Origin: Powellomyces hirtus
Lineage: Eukaryota > Chytridiomycota > Chytridiomycetes > Spizellomycetales > Powellomycetaceae
Direction of reading: 5' to 3'
DNA: 64,000 nucleotides
Assembly: GCA_025526995.1 (NCBI GenBank)
Contig: JAHLKG010000014.1
Span: 186,001 to 250,000, forward strand
Position 1 is the stretch's first letter; each line of letters begins with the position of its first letter. Below, piece after piece: positions 10,898 to 22,796 of this stretch. The notes below the pieces were generated by a model. The model saw nothing but the letters and a program-made list of their open reading frames with translations. It made no database searches and was not told where the DNA came from. Made by a program: the position numbers and the translations under genes.

Positions 10898-11761
10898 ATG
10901 TCACTCCACCGCACAGCCGCCATCACGGCCGTGACGTCCAATCTTCTAGCCTACCTCGAGTCCTGCCCATACGTAACGGACATCAAGCTCTCCTCCAATG
11001 CCGCGTGCAGTGAATCCGAGCTCAAGATCTGGACCCGGATGAATGCGCCCCACCGCCTCCCTGCCGACGTGACCGCACTCCTGAGCATGGCGGACGGGCT
11101 CAAAGTACAGTGGGGCATCCAGTCGTCGTCCAATAACATATCTGCCAGTATCGAGATTGGATGTGTGGACATCTGCGCGCTCAAGGACTGGCGCAGGTGC
11201 GACGAAGGAACCCCGCCCGGTGCGGCATTCGTGATCCAGACCACGCTACCGTTCGGATACGTGTGTCTGGTGTTTGTTCCCACCAACACCGACCTGAACA
11301 AACCGCCGAGCTCGCAGGACAAACAACAACAGCAGCAGCAACAACAACACGCTCCGTCAGTGTTCCCGCAAACCACCGCGGAAATCTGGTTTTACGAAGT
11401 CAGTAGCCGAAAGTGGTTTCCGCTCGCCCAATCCCTCTCGGCGTACTTTCGCCTCATGGTCGTGCACCTCGGTGTGAAAGGTTGGCAGATGGGTTGGACC
11501 GACACGGGCATGCCGCAGTCGACGCTGGACTGGCTGGCCATGTATGCGACCTCGCGCGTCGAACTGTATCGCCGTCACCGTGCCGCACAGAATTGGAAGA
11601 TCGCGGGCGGTACTGCTACTATGCAGCAGAGCGCTGGTATAGACCATGTACCATTTGACGCGGAGAAGCTAAGACAGCTTGTTGCGACTGCGAAAGCTCT
11701 GGCGGCCCCGAAAGTGGAGAAACCTGCAACTCCGAGCAACAAGCGACCTGTGACCAGATGA
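10898..11761 (+). CDS. TPGS2: Tubulin polyglutamylase complex subunit 2 homologue
   Basis: Single-exon, 287 aa, starting at the ATG at 10898 (upstream in-frame triplets are not ATG). In animals TPGS2 is a non-catalytic subunit of the TTLL1 complex that adds glutamate chains to tubulin of cilia and flagella. Family features in order: an N-terminal helix ending ESCPYVTDIKLS, the LPADVTALLSMADGLKVQW segment (human has a similar MPEDV...MTNGFHMTW), a VCLVFVP strand, AEIWFYEVSSRKWFPLA, and the hallmark AYFRLMVVHLGVKGWQMGW followed by TGMPQSTLDWLAMY. A Gln run of eight sits in a loop before AEIWF. The C-terminus is Lys/Pro-rich. A flagellar gene of this kind argues for a zoosporic organism. It converges with the hydrolase gene downstream. 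Confidence 0.85.
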   Translation: MSLHRTAAITAVTSNLLAYLESCPYVTDIKLSSNAACSESELKIWTRMNAPHRLPADVTALLSMADGLKVQWGIQSSSNNISASIEIGCVDICALKDWRRCDEGTPPGAAFVIQTTLPFGYVCLVFVPTNTDLNKPPSSQDKQQQQQQQQHAPSVFPQTTAEIWFYEVSSRKWFPLAQSLSAYFRLMVVHLGVKGWQMGWTDTGMPQSTLDWLAMYATSRVELYRRHRAAQNWKIAGGTATMQQSAGIDHVPFDAEKLRQLVATAKALAAPKVEKPATPSNKRPVTR

Positions 11762-12198
11762 GCTCTCATTCGTATATTGTAAATATACTTTGCACGGCCG
11801 CACAAGCCACCCACGTCTTCGCTTTGTCCCAACCATCATTTGCTGAAGAGGGTATGGTAAACAAACACACGTCGCATCCACAGGCCATTGAAAACACAAA
11901 GTATCCAGGACAGGCAAAAACGGATATTTGGTCACATATTGGGAGATCCAAACCATGGCTGAAAAAATCCAGACCAAGCCCGAAAAAAAAAGAAAAAAAA
12001 ATCACGAAACAAAAGATGAAAGAAAAAAACAAAAACGAAAAAAGAAAAGGAAAAAAACAATATTGAAACTACCATTAAAAGGGTCTCAAGTGGGGGGGGG
12101 GCCGAGAAAATACATAGTCGAAACCATTCTCCCATGAGTGTAATTTACATCCCCCATCTTGTTTGGGTTCTTCTCGTTCGTTCCTTTACTTTTTTGTT
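11762..12198. other. Convergent spacer with A-rich tract
   Basis: Between the 3' ends of TPGS2 and the hydrolase gene. A purine-rich, mostly A run spans about 11975-12062. I see no gene; frames here encode Lys-rich or Phe-rich repeats only. Confidence 0.65.
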
Positions 12199-15100
12199 TT
12201 ATTTCGCACTATATCGTCTCCAGAACCCCCACTGTCGATTCCGCGAGGTGGTCTTCTCCAGCCACTCGGCAATACACACCCACAAGACCTCGGCATGGAC
12301 GCCGCCCAGGACATCAATGTGGCCGTACGATGTTCCCGCGTCAAGCGAAAAGACGGCGGGGAACGCGGGTTTGAAGGGTTGTTGTTGCGAAGAGGTGCCT
12401 TCACCAGCGGCAGTGGCGGCGGTATCCTCAGCAGTGGAAGAAGTGGCCGGAAGGTGGGCTGAAAATCTGTGTGCTTGTGAGGACGACGACGAATCTGCCG
12501 CGGTGGCTTCCGCTGCTGCTTTGACCGCCGAAGTGAATTTTGTCCGGGGTGGGGGCCGCGGGTGATGTTGGTGGGAGCGTTTGGGCAGCGTATAGAGGGA
12601 GGTCGACGAGAAGGATTTGCGCGGGGCCCACAGGATGGAACCCGCGGCGTCAGCATCGTCAATGAGCGGCGAGAAGCGGACTTTTTTGGTCGCGTCGTCA
12701 TGCAACGACTGTAGAAACTCGTCATTGTCCTCGGTGCCAGAGTAGCTGGCGGGTGAGCCGTGGTGGTGGTGCGTCCCGGTGAGCGTTGGAACAGCGAGGT
12801 TGGTGTCCTGGGCATGGGTGATGAAACTGATGTCCTCCATGGGGTTGCCGGTCTTCTGCAGGGACGGTGTCCGGCTCCCGACATTGTCGCTTCCGGTTCT
12901 CAACACCTTGACGCAATCTTCAAAGCTCTCTTTGACGCCCTCGACAATTTTGCCTCTGAGTTTACCATCCGCTTCCTCGTTCGCGGCTTTCCTGCTGCCG
13001 CTACCACTGCCGCTACCAGAAGCGGTCGCTTTGGCGGAATCCGAGACTTGGGCATCCAGCACCTCGTCCTCGTAATGGATCACGTCCTTCCAGAACGATC
13101 CGGAACGTTCATAGCCCACGAGCGAGTCCTTCATTCGGATGACGCCGTCCGCATTGGCGTAGCAGAAAAACAGCGGAAGTTTTTCGAGTGACTCGAATTT
13201 TCGAAGATAGGTCGTCAGCTCGTTCCAGGATTCTTCCTCAGACAGGTCCTGATTCGCTTTTCGCTTGCTGGTGCTGGTGCTGGTGTTGCTGCCATCGCTG
13301 GATGTGCTGTTGGCGGAAGCAGTGCGAGCCGCATCGGGTGGGCCCTGCTGGCTATCGTCAGATGCTACCTCGGCGCGGTGAACTGAGCTGCTGGCCACCC
13401 AATTGTTGTCTATATGCCGAGAATGTCAACAAAGGGTAAATATGCCGCTTCATGCCGTCTCAACATGCCAAGGTATTTCCAGTACTTACAATACTCATGG
13501 TGAATGGCCATCTGCGCAATACTCAAGTACACGCCCACACTCGGGCTTTCCACGCTCGCTTTCATCAGACCCCAAGGATCTTCCACCGAATTGGCAACCC
13601 ACGGGCTCGGGTATAACGCGTTCATGAGCGCCTTCTCAATTCGCTCCGGGACAAACTGCCGCAGGAAAAGCATGATGTTGAGACCCGTTTTGACCGGGAT
13701 GGGCTGCCGTTTGAGATGCGTCACAAACTGCTGTGTATAGTGCAGCAACGGTGGTCGTGGCGGCGGTGGTGGGATCAGAGAGGCAGCTTCCATCTGTGAC
13801 GGTGTTGGTCCGTGCTCATTCGCATCAGAGTTGGACGCTGACGCATCAGTCGAAGAGGGGGTATCCGTTGCCTTCCCATTACTGGATGGCTGTGTAGCGG
13901 GTATCGATTTTGAGCCGTTCATGCCAAGGACATAAGACGCGCCGGACATGACTGGCGAGAGCACAGCCGACGCTGTGCGCACGGCAAGGGTCGAACTGGT
14001 TCTCACGACAGCTTTGATCGGGCGTGGGCAAAAGGCCTTGTACAGATCAATGATCTCGCTCAAGCCAGGCAGTGTGTAGTGATACAATCCCGCGAGCTGT
14101 AGAATGGCGGGAAACAGGTTATTTGTATGCAGACACGGCTCCACGGGGTTTCCCGATTTTCTTAACGTACATGAATCACGCCAGCGACATCGTCCGGACA
14201 TATTCCAGCCACCGCACACGACAAGGCTCCACCCATGCTATGACCAATGAGGTATACTTGCTCATACCCGCCAATCTGCTTGATCATTTGGATGGCGCTC
14301 GGGATGTCCACCTCCACATATTCGCGCATACCTGCAGCCCGCTTGGCGCCTAGGGCAATGGATTCGGTGGTGCCCCTGAGGTCAACTGCGTAGACATCAT
14401 ACTCGCGTTTGGCAAGAAACTCTGAGAATGACGGTCCGGTTTTCCCAACTCCGCCGCCGAGATGGAACATTTGCCTGTTTGAGGCAAATCCGGGAATGAG
14501 AAGGACGGCGCCCTTTTGACTGCCTTTAGCAAAGATTTGACGAGTGCATTCCCGATCCATCGGGAGGAAGCCTGATCCATCGAGCAATGGAACATGGTAG
14601 TCTTCGACAAACACGGTGAACGTTCCATCTGCTGACAGCCGCGATCGAGGATGGGGGCGAGTAGAGTCTCTACGACCCGGTTTGACTCCGCTAGCTGCTG
14701 CGGGCGCTTTGACGAGCGGCGAGCCGGCCCGTGGTTCCTGCTTTGGCTGCAAATTGGAGAGCTGCGGGGAAGTGTTCGTGCGCGTAGTGGCGCCGGGGAA
14801 AAAGTTTTTCATGTTCAAGGCGGTCTCCGCCGCGCTAGCCAAATGTGAATCTATGAGCGGAGTTGGACGTACAGGTCAGCGAAGATAACGAAAATCATGC
14901 ACCAAGAAACTGTTCAAATGATGTCGTCAAGAATGCTGGACGCACCAGTGTCGGACTTGATCTTCTTGGCGCCGGCCAGAGTAGCACGGGAGATGCTCCC
15001 AGCGGCCTTCTTGACGGCCTGTGTGGCAGCGGTTGCGGATATGGTTGGTGCACATCCGGGCGGGGCAATTGTTAGAAGCGGGCCGACCGGTAATGACAGT

Positions 15101-15264
15101 CGTTTCTCCGCATCCTGTTGTTGTTGCGACGGATTGACGTGCCTCAGTTGGCTGGCCGGGGAAATAGATTTTCGCGGACTGTGATCTGGATGGGGCGGAG
15201 TGGCTGGAACGGCGCCATTCGTGGCAGTCGGAACAACTTGAACGTCGAGCATGCGTGGGAGCAT
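12199..15264 (-). CDS. Large alpha/beta hydrolase (lipase/esterase-like)
   Basis: Four exons (15264-14946, 14850-14171, 14096-13490, 13409-12199) give 938 aa; each junction keeps phase and has a GT donor and an AG acceptor. Residues 1-185 are low complexity. The fold core starts near residue 220 (AVLLIPGFASNRQMF); the nucleophile elbow GHSMGG places Ser near 311; PLFFCYANADGVI probably carries the acid; and SYGHIDVLGG near residue 899 supplies the catalytic His. The core is broken by long polar insertions, one of about 120 residues around the second exon junction and one of over 200 residues before the His. A canonical domain of about 300 residues is thus stretched threefold. Substrate is unknown; bacterial-type lipases and esterases with GHSMGG are the nearest guess. 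An alternative start is the second Met at 15252. Confidence 0.8.
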
Positions 15265-17252
15265 CGAATTTTTCAGCTACGGTTTGTCGTGGCGAACAGT
15301 TTGTTCAAAACTTGGAAGGTTGCGATAGTTGGAGCCTGGAGGGTGTCCGTTCCACGTTACGGGCGACACCGACGTTTGAGAGTAGGCCGAGTGACGACAC
15401 ACGATCAAGGAGAAATCTTGATGAACAGTTCCCGCGGGTTTCTGTTGCGCAACACTGGAAAGACCGAACCAGCACAGGTTGTCCTGTTGCTCGAACTGCG
15501 CAGAACAACTGCCGAAGCTGTGCTGGAGTTGATTGGCAGATCAGCGTTCCAGGGGTCAGTGAGGTGCACCGCCGCTCATCCGCGTGTGCAAAGTTGTTGC
15601 CTGACAGCAGAGGACAGCCAAGAGTTCTGCCACGTGGGAAAGTCAACGATGAAATAAATAGATGAGGAGAAAGTAAAGAAGAGGACCAAGACGAGATTAG
15701 AACGATGAGGGGAGTAGTTTGTAGACTAAAGCTAGAGCAAGGCCAAGCAGGACGAGAGGGGGGGCGAACGATTGGAAGAAAAGATAAGAGGTCCCGGAAG
15801 TTGAAAGCAGCAGTAACGACGGCGGGCGGACGGGCGAGCGGCTGGGGGAACTCGCACGCGAATAAAAAGGGGGGAGTTTAGTAAAGTGGGAATAGTTTCC
15901 CCACGATAAAAAAAATAACAACGAGAGTTTGTGTGTGTGTGTGTGTGTGGGGGGGGGGGGGGGCAGGTCAATTCAAGATGAATGCTAAAATGCGCATACA
16001 AATAGAAGATGTGTTTGTTTGTGTTACATGTCAAGTGGTGTGATGAAGTGATTGATTGATTTATGGATGATGGTGACGAAATAATAAAGCACCACAGAAC
16101 CCTTCAAATGTCAAGCAAGAAAGAAGGGGGTGGGTGAAGATGGGCGATGTGATGGGCGCGTGATGGGCGGCGGCGGCAGAACTCTGGGACGTTCAACTAC
16201 TGACGGAATCTATTACTCACACAGTCCAGTTAACCTGCCCCCTCCCACACCTTACCAAGAGATGCAAGTGACAATAGTAAAGTATCGATAAATGAATGAC
16301 CGCACTGCCGAGATCTCTTTTTGATTCATCAGAACATACAAACCAAAGAGACGTTGGGGATTCTCCAGAGTGTGTGGGTCATCCCTTTTTCGCATCTGCG
16401 CAGGGATTCCGATCCGATCAGATGATGGAAAACACGCGTGTTGCTGTCATCTATCTACCCATACAAGCTCCCCGATGTAGTTAACACTGATAACTCGGCG
16501 CAAGACATCATCTAAAATCCAATTATCGATATGCTTTCTTTTGTTTTCCGAGTTAACTGCAAGCTGATAAAGCTCTCAATGGTGTGGATGGATGGAGCAC
16601 GGGACGGCGCCCTATTGCAAACAGAGTTGAGCATTTTCTTCCCATCCCCTCCCCACGCAATCCACCCCTCATCCATCATCCCCATTGGCAAGTATCGATA
16701 CTAGATATACCATACCATGTGAAAGCGCAAACCAACACATGCAACGAGAGATATCCTAATGGCTGGACTCTCGTCTTTCTACGCATTCTATATCTAGTAC
16801 CTAGCTCCCCTCTGAGCCCCTTTGAAACGCACATCGCTCTGTCTATCCGGATGGACTTGCAGATCCCCATTTGGCGAGGGCGAGTTGTGGGTGTCTGTCC
16901 ATGTGCTTTGTGCCCTCCTACACCCAATTTCCCCGCTTCTTGTCGCGTGACATCACAGCTTTCATTTGACGCGTGCGGCTATCACGTGAAAGTCCTCCCA
17001 GAGTGCCGGCTATATTCAGGCATTGCATCGGAGACTGGATCCTGAACCAGCCAATCCATCCAACCAACCCAGCCAGCCAACCAGCCTTGCTTTTCGGGAT
17101 TGACGAGATTGTTGGACATGGGTTCCTGTCAGTTTCGGGGTTTTGCCATTTCGAGTTCCCGAGGACTAACAGGATCCGGCTCTTCGACTATGGTCCACAA
17201 AGCAGGTGCGTGAGTCGTCGAGCACATGTATTTGGAAGAATTGTGGGGGGAA
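15265..17252. other. Long intergenic region, no gene seen
   Basis: Nearly 2 kb between the divergent hydrolase and MRPL22 starts. Frames of 100-180 codons occur (for example 15118-15657 plus, 15305-15646 minus) but overlap one another and lack motifs or codon bias. A GT microsatellite and poly-G run lie at about 15928-15963. It should contain both promoters and 5' UTRs. Confidence 0.5.
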
Positions 17253-18232
17253 ATGCTGACTTTCTGGTTGGCCCACGGTTCCTTTCCTTTTCCAGCTTGC
17301 TTGGGTCTCCTGGGACAGTCCCGCAACGCACTGCGGTAAGTGGAACGGAAGTGCAAGGAATGTCGGTTAAAAGAGTCTTATCGGATTACCCTACAGATCA
17401 CTGCACACGTCAACTCCGTCGCTGGTTGCTGTCTCATCACCCCTGACACAACAACTCGCACCAAAAAGCAACCGCCCAAACGTCTACCCCAAGCTGCGAC
17501 AAGACATTGCACCTACCACCAGCACCACCACCACACAACCCTCCTCCGTACCACCACCCACCGCCGTTGCCTCCGATGCCCCATTCCAGCGCTCCACCGT
17601 CCAACAGCAATTCCTCGCCCGCCTGGCGCGCGACGGCGGCGACCGGATCGTCACTTTCCGCCGCAACATTCTCCACACCGAATACACCCGATTCCTGACC
17701 CTCTGTGACCAAGTGAAGGGACTTACCCTCGATCAGGCCCTGCTGCAAATCAAGTGGCTGCGGAAACCCATCACGAAGAAGATGGAGGATGCCTTGAAGG
17801 AGGCGATTGTGAAGGCAAAAGAGGAGGGATTGGATTTGAACAAGACTTATGTTGGTACGTATACTCAAATTGGCCCACTTGCCTGGTTGGGTTGTTTACT
17901 CATCAGAACCCTCTTTTCTTCTTTTCTCTCCGTGACGCTTTGTTTGTTCAGCTGACGCATACGTGAAAAAGAACGCCGCCATCCTGCAAAACTATCTCGT
18001 CAAGCGCTACCTCCGCGGCCGTGGCCGCTACGGCTCCACCCCGCACCCTGTTTCCACGCTCCTGGAACTCACCCTCCAGGAACGCGACAAACCCTTCCAG
18101 GTCCGCGAAAACGACCCTCTTGAATGGCTCCGTGACCGTCTCCGTGAACGTCAAAAGCCGTTTGCGAAATCTGCGGAACAGGTGTATGAAGAGGTCCGGA
18201 CGAGGAGGAAGGTGAAAGAGGTGTTTTGCTAG
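17253..18232 (+). CDS. MRPL22: Mitochondrial ribosomal protein uL22m
   Basis: Large-subunit mitochondrial ribosomal protein, 273 aa from three exons (17253-17335, 17397-17854, 17952-18232). Introns of 61 and 97 bp have GTAAG/ACAG and GTACG/TCAG ends. Exon 1 plus the start of exon 2 give a typical import signal, rich in Ser, Leu and Arg and lacking acidic residues (LLGQSRNALRSLHTSTPS). The uL22 core follows: GLTLDQALLQIKWLRKPITK, then KTYVADAYVKKNAAI and the RGRGRYGSTPHP loop that reaches into the exit tunnel region. The last 40 residues are charged. The frame before the core has no ATG of its own, which supports the 83-nt first exon. It converges with the LEA2-like gene. Confidence 0.9.
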
Positions 18233-18552
18233 GATAAGAAAAAGCAACACGCACCCTTTTGCGTATATCCCGCAGTCACCCAGGCAATACCACAATCATC
18301 TATCTACTCCTTTTTATACATATATGAACACAAACTACACTTTGAATGAGACCAATTTTTCGAAAGTGCACCGAGCCCGATCTCAAAAGCGACTTGCCTT
18401 TTTTTTTTGTTACAGAATCAAGATATATACGCATTAGCGAATAATAGTGGAAGCAAAACAAATGCGAGACTGGGAGAGCCACAGCTATACTACTACAAAA
18501 CTACATACATTACGCTATCCACGCAAGAAAAAGAAGAAATACAGCTCATGCC
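18233..18552. other. Convergent spacer, no gene
   Basis: 320 bp of AT-richer sequence between the 3' ends of MRPL22 and the membrane protein gene; likely both 3' UTRs. Confidence 0.6.
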
Positions 18553-19632
18553 TTACCCCGCACCCCTAACGGCCTCGAGCACCCCGGCGCCAACCTGCCC
18601 CAACGCACCAAACTTGGCATCCAAATCGGCCAAAAATGCTTTCATCTCGGGGGGACACGGCAGATTCACGGGGCCGACATTGATCTTAATCGGCACGTTA
18701 AACGCGCGTAAAATCCTCGGCGCAATGTTAACGTTGAAATCGAGCGTGAGCGGAGGGGACGCGCCCGAGGGTGTGTAGCTGAGAATCTTTTGGTTACACG
18801 AGCTCGAGAGTAGTTGCAAGACGGGGTCCCGGGTCGCGGAGATGAGTGTCGAGAGTGGCGTACTGTAGCGGAGTGTGAGGGGCTGGTGGGAGAGAGAGAG
18901 AGTCAGTTGGGTCAGAGTGGGAGAGAGTCGGGGGTAGCGTGTAAAGGAAGAACAATTACGATTGGAACTGTAGTGTTGGCGTTCTTTGGAAAATTGACAT
19001 TAACCATGTTGACGGTCAAGTTGAATTTGTTCGTGTCCACATACTGGCCGTCCTCGCCCTTGATTTTCCCCTAGCGACAAAAAAAAACCCCATCAGTATC
19101 AGACTTCCCTTTTTTTGTTCTTTTTTTTTTATATGCTTTTTTAACTTACCACGACATCAACCCTATCAGCCGCAATATCAAACCTATTGCGTCTATTATT
19201 CACCCACACGTCCATTCCCAACCCATACGCAAAGCCGAGGGTCGCACTCGGATCCAACGTTTGCGGCACCGCGGGTCTCAACCCAGGCTGCCACTCGCTA
19301 TTTCCCGGCAGATACGGCGCAAACGCAGCGACATTGCCGCTTTGGGTAGGCACATACGGGTCACTGCGTCCGTATTCGGGCATGTAGGGCCAGAACCAGA
19401 ATATGAGGAAGGCGATCGTGAAGAGGATGGCAAAGAGCGGGATGAGGATCGCGAGGCAGCAGGTCCGCCGCGTGTGGAAGCAGCAGCAATACGTGTGGCG
19501 ACGGGCGCTTTTGGTGGTCGTGGGGAGGACGTCTTGGGATTCGAGGTGGTACGGTGCTGCTTCTTGTTGGTCGGGTGCGCCATAAGCCTGCCCTTGGGCT
19601 TGTCCATTGTAAGGCTGTTGATGCCCGTTCAT
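18553..19632 (-). CDS. Single-pass membrane protein with LEA2-like domain
   Basis: Three exons (19632-19150, 19070-18960, 18882-18553) give 307 aa; both introns (79 and 77 bp) are phase 0. The N-terminal 50 residues are polar (Gln/Gly/Pro/Tyr-rich) and end in a Cys-rich patch (TYCCCFHTRRTCC) that may be palmitoylated. One transmembrane segment follows (LAILIPLFAILFTIAFLIFW). The remainder is an extracytosolic beta-rich region with NKFNLTVNMVNVNFPKNAN and PLTLDFNVNIAPRILRAF, the alternating pattern of LEA2/DUF3712-like domains found in many fungal membrane proteins. Specific function is unknown. The start was set at the Met of MNGHQQPYNG; an upstream in-frame region is not supported. Confidence 0.7.
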
Positions 19633-20003
19633 GATGTGACCTTCTTCGTCGAGGTAGAACAGAGAAAAAAAAGCAGCTGCGGTTATGAGGAGAAAACAAC
19701 AGCACACAGCGGAAAGGCAGTTTTATATTCCCTCCTCTGTTTCTTGGCAGTGGGGGTCGCAACGGTCCACGGAGAAGAAGGGATCATACGAAACACGTCG
19801 CGTCGCTAAGCCACACATCAGTCAGTCAGACCCCGCACTCTTGGATTGACAGGGCCCCCTAATCCCCCCAACCTGACGCGCTCTAGCCAATATGCCAACC
19901 ATTTCGCAAAACTGGACGACCAAGATGCATTAGTCTGTAATATATTGCCCCATTGACCCAAAAACCTAAAGCTAAAATATAAAATTTCTACATTCCCGCC
20001 CAT
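19633..20003. other. Spacer upstream of the LEA2-like gene
   Basis: 371 bp between two minus-strand genes; it should hold the LEA2-like promoter and the FEX 3' UTR. No coding sequence seen. Confidence 0.6.
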
Positions 20004-21660
20004 TTAAAAGCCACAGCCCCCACCTCCACTCTCCCCGACCCTCGGTCCCACCACGATGAGTAGTCCCACCACACCCGCCACGATGGATACCGTGGCATAG
20101 ATGTACGCCGCGCAGGTCGGCAGGGTGTTGAGTTCCACGACAAATGTGGAGACGGTGGACAGGCACCCACAGAAACCCATCGAGAGCGCGTAGAGGAGGG
20201 TGCAGAGAGTGCCGCGCGGGTTGGGTGTGCTGCGGTCACTGAGACGGTAGGATACACCGATGAGGAGGGTGGCGAGCATGTTGGCTTTGGGAGATGTGAG
20301 GGGGGAGTGAGTGTGAGTCGGGTGAGCATGTTTTTCTTTGGGGGGGGGGGGGTGATGAAAAAGTTGTGGGGACGTACCGATGAATGTGCCGAGTGGGAAG
20401 GTGGGGTAGCGAACATTGAGGATGGAGAGCTGCCATCGCAAGATTGTTCCTGTAAATAAACGCCCCTATTAATTTGCCTTCGGGCTGAAAAAGACAATAA
20501 AACGCACACAACCCATACCCAAAGGTCCCACAGCAGCCGCCACCAAGACATGCTTCCATTCCGTCACCGTCACCGCAAGGACAACCGCTCCGGCCCACAC
20601 ACCACCACCCACCGCCACCGCGACCCAATCCCGCTTGCCAAAACCGCGGTGCAACCACGGTCGATGTTCCAGCACCAGTACCGTCGCGGGATGCGCGGGA
20701 GGAGGTGAACCCCAAGATACGATCTGCGCTCCAAATGATACGCCCGAGCACGAGACGCTCAGCACGACAATCGTGATGGCTAGCCCGGCGAGAATCTAGA
20801 TAATATGACTGTGCGTGAGTGGGGGTCGTTGTTTAGGGCAGCAAGCCTGGGGTTACATTACATTACATTGTCCCCGTTCCATGCGGTCCGGACGCCGGAT
20901 GTAGTGGTTAATGCAAGAAAGGTGTCGAGACTCCAGGAGGAAAAGGTTGTGATGGATCCTGTTTTCAAAAAGTGAGAAAAGTGCGCTGTAGCTTTTCCCC
21001 AGTGAGCGATGGCGTACCACATAGTCCCGTCGCAAGCCCCACATACAAGGGATGGTACCTAACACACACCCGATGGGCTTTTAGTATCCTAGCTAGCTCA
21101 AAATTGTGTCGGGTACAAACAGGAGACAACCCAGTTCTCACCATCCGCTGATGCTCGTTCTCCACACATTAACTGATCCGATGATGATGCAACCCATCAC
21201 TGAACCGATTGAATCGCAAAAGCAGAAAAGCAGGTCCATGGTATCAGTCTACCCAAGTCGCCAAGATGAAATGTGTAACAGTCCGCTTTTTTTCTCACGT
21301 TGCGGGTATATTATACTAATCACTGGTGCACCTACGGAAACGCAACACCCCATAAAAGTACTTCAGCAACAAACCAGCAACCACCAGCCCTGCCTTCACA
21401 CACCACCCACCATCATAATCATGCATCTCCAACAACCCCACCCGAACCAACACCCCAATCACAGAGAATGCGACCAGGAGGGCTGCAGTCGGGATCGGGT
21501 GGAATGCGACCCGTCTCTCATGCCCACCGTCACCGCTGGCGGAGACGTCTTCGAGACTCGTGTCTTCCAGGGCGCCGGTGATTGTGAGTGGGGAGAGCGC
21601 TTGCGAGGAGTCGCTGGGACCATGCATTGTTGGTAGTTCTGCATTCGAGCTCAACGTCAT
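20004..21660 (-). CDS. FEX1: Two-domain fluoride export protein
   Basis: Fluoride channel of the FEX/CrcB family that exports fluoride across the plasma membrane. Seven exons: 21660-21400, 21248-21142, 21058-21018, 20958-20867, 20795-20519, 20449-20378, 20284-20004, giving 376 aa, about the size of yeast Fex1 (375). All introns are GT-AG and phases agree throughout; the first donor (21399) is the least certain. Two fused CrcB units are seen. Unit 1: GSVMGCIIIGSV, then GLATGLCGSITTFSSWSLD, the conserved polar track with Phe-Ser-Ser. Unit 2: ILRWQLSILN, PLGTFIANMLATLLIG and GFCGCLSTVSTFVVEL. A linker helix bridges them. The N-terminal 50 residues are polar. No single open frame shows this gene; exons as short as 41 nt hide it. 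Confidence 0.9.
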
Positions 21661-22796
21661 GGGTTTGGTGTGGTGGGGTGGCGATGTGGGTTGGCATTAC
21701 AATTGGTCGATAATGCAGTTTTCGGCCATGGGCAATGCCAGCTTTCAGGTTAGAATTCGGAAAGTTCTAAAAACATCTTCTCCTAAGCCACTAAACTCCG
21801 CCGCGGCCAACCATTCCGTCCTGCTACACAGCTACAAAGAAGTTGATTGTTCGGTTTTTAAACACTGAGATATCGTCTGAAACCGAAATGAAACTTCCAT
21901 GACACGTCGTCTTGAAATAACTGATGAGCTGTAACGATGGGTGATCAGAAGGACAAGTCGAGCCTGCCGTCGTGCAACCTGCATATTTCGAATGGACGCA
22001 ATGTCATGTCAAAGGCACTGCACCATTTTTCCGACATTCCAACGCCCATCGAGCAAGCACTTGATTTTGTGAAAGCCGTAGCCTGTGAATCGCCGCATTC
22101 TATTCTGAATATCGAACGCGAACGCAAACATTGCAAATATATGCAACTTGACCGACAGATGTCCCGAAAGGACGATCGTCGCAAACATCCAACTCATCAA
22201 AAACCATCAGCACGCAGAACCCAACTCGCAGACAGCCTAGATCCCAGACTCTCTGTACGGTGTCGTTCACGTTGAGTATCCTTCCGAAAACTGATATGCG
22301 GATGCTGCTTGGTGCACGCAAATTCCAGTATGGTGTCGCCTCCACAGAGTTCGACAGCGCAGTTGCTATACTGTAGCAAGCGGACAGACATTTCATAACC
22401 GCGGAGGACTTGCGGGACTCTGGCCACCGCTGTTGACGAACCTGAAAAAAAATTATTTATCATTTTTCTTGGTCATCTTCACAATTATAGCATCAATCTC
22501 AACAATGAAACTATAGTATTTTATACTGATAATTTGTATTGTTAATGAGTAGACTTGAGAGTGCAATTGATTAATGAATTGTTCCGTATGCAAGTTAAAC
22601 ACCGACAGGAAGTACATGATAGAAATGCAATAACTCGGCTTGCTTACCTAATGTTAACACTTGCTTACGCCACCTCGCTTGCTTTTGAAGGAAGGATGCG
22701 CAGTTGACAAACTCGTTATCCTCCAACCTGCATCCCAATCTGCCCTCTTATCCTCGACCCATCTATCTCCTGGCGTGATATCTAAGAACTGCAAAC
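21661..22796. other. Region without a confirmed gene; possible minus-strand exon
   Basis: Between the divergent FEX and CWC25 starts. A T-rich acceptor (eight T then CAG) at about 22443 on the minus strand opens two overlapping frames (22463-22197 and 22396-22100), followed by another to 21945. Joining them by a GTGAAC donor would give a Cys-rich protein, but I recognise no family and cannot choose a model. A plus-strand frame 21937-22275 is equally unsupported. Bases 22480-22660 are AT-rich and look like promoter or UTR. Confidence 0.35.

Noticed and set aside
15118..15665. Overlapping plus-strand frames of 130-180 codons
   Set aside because: They overlap each other and the hydrolase start region, lack codon bias and show no domain.
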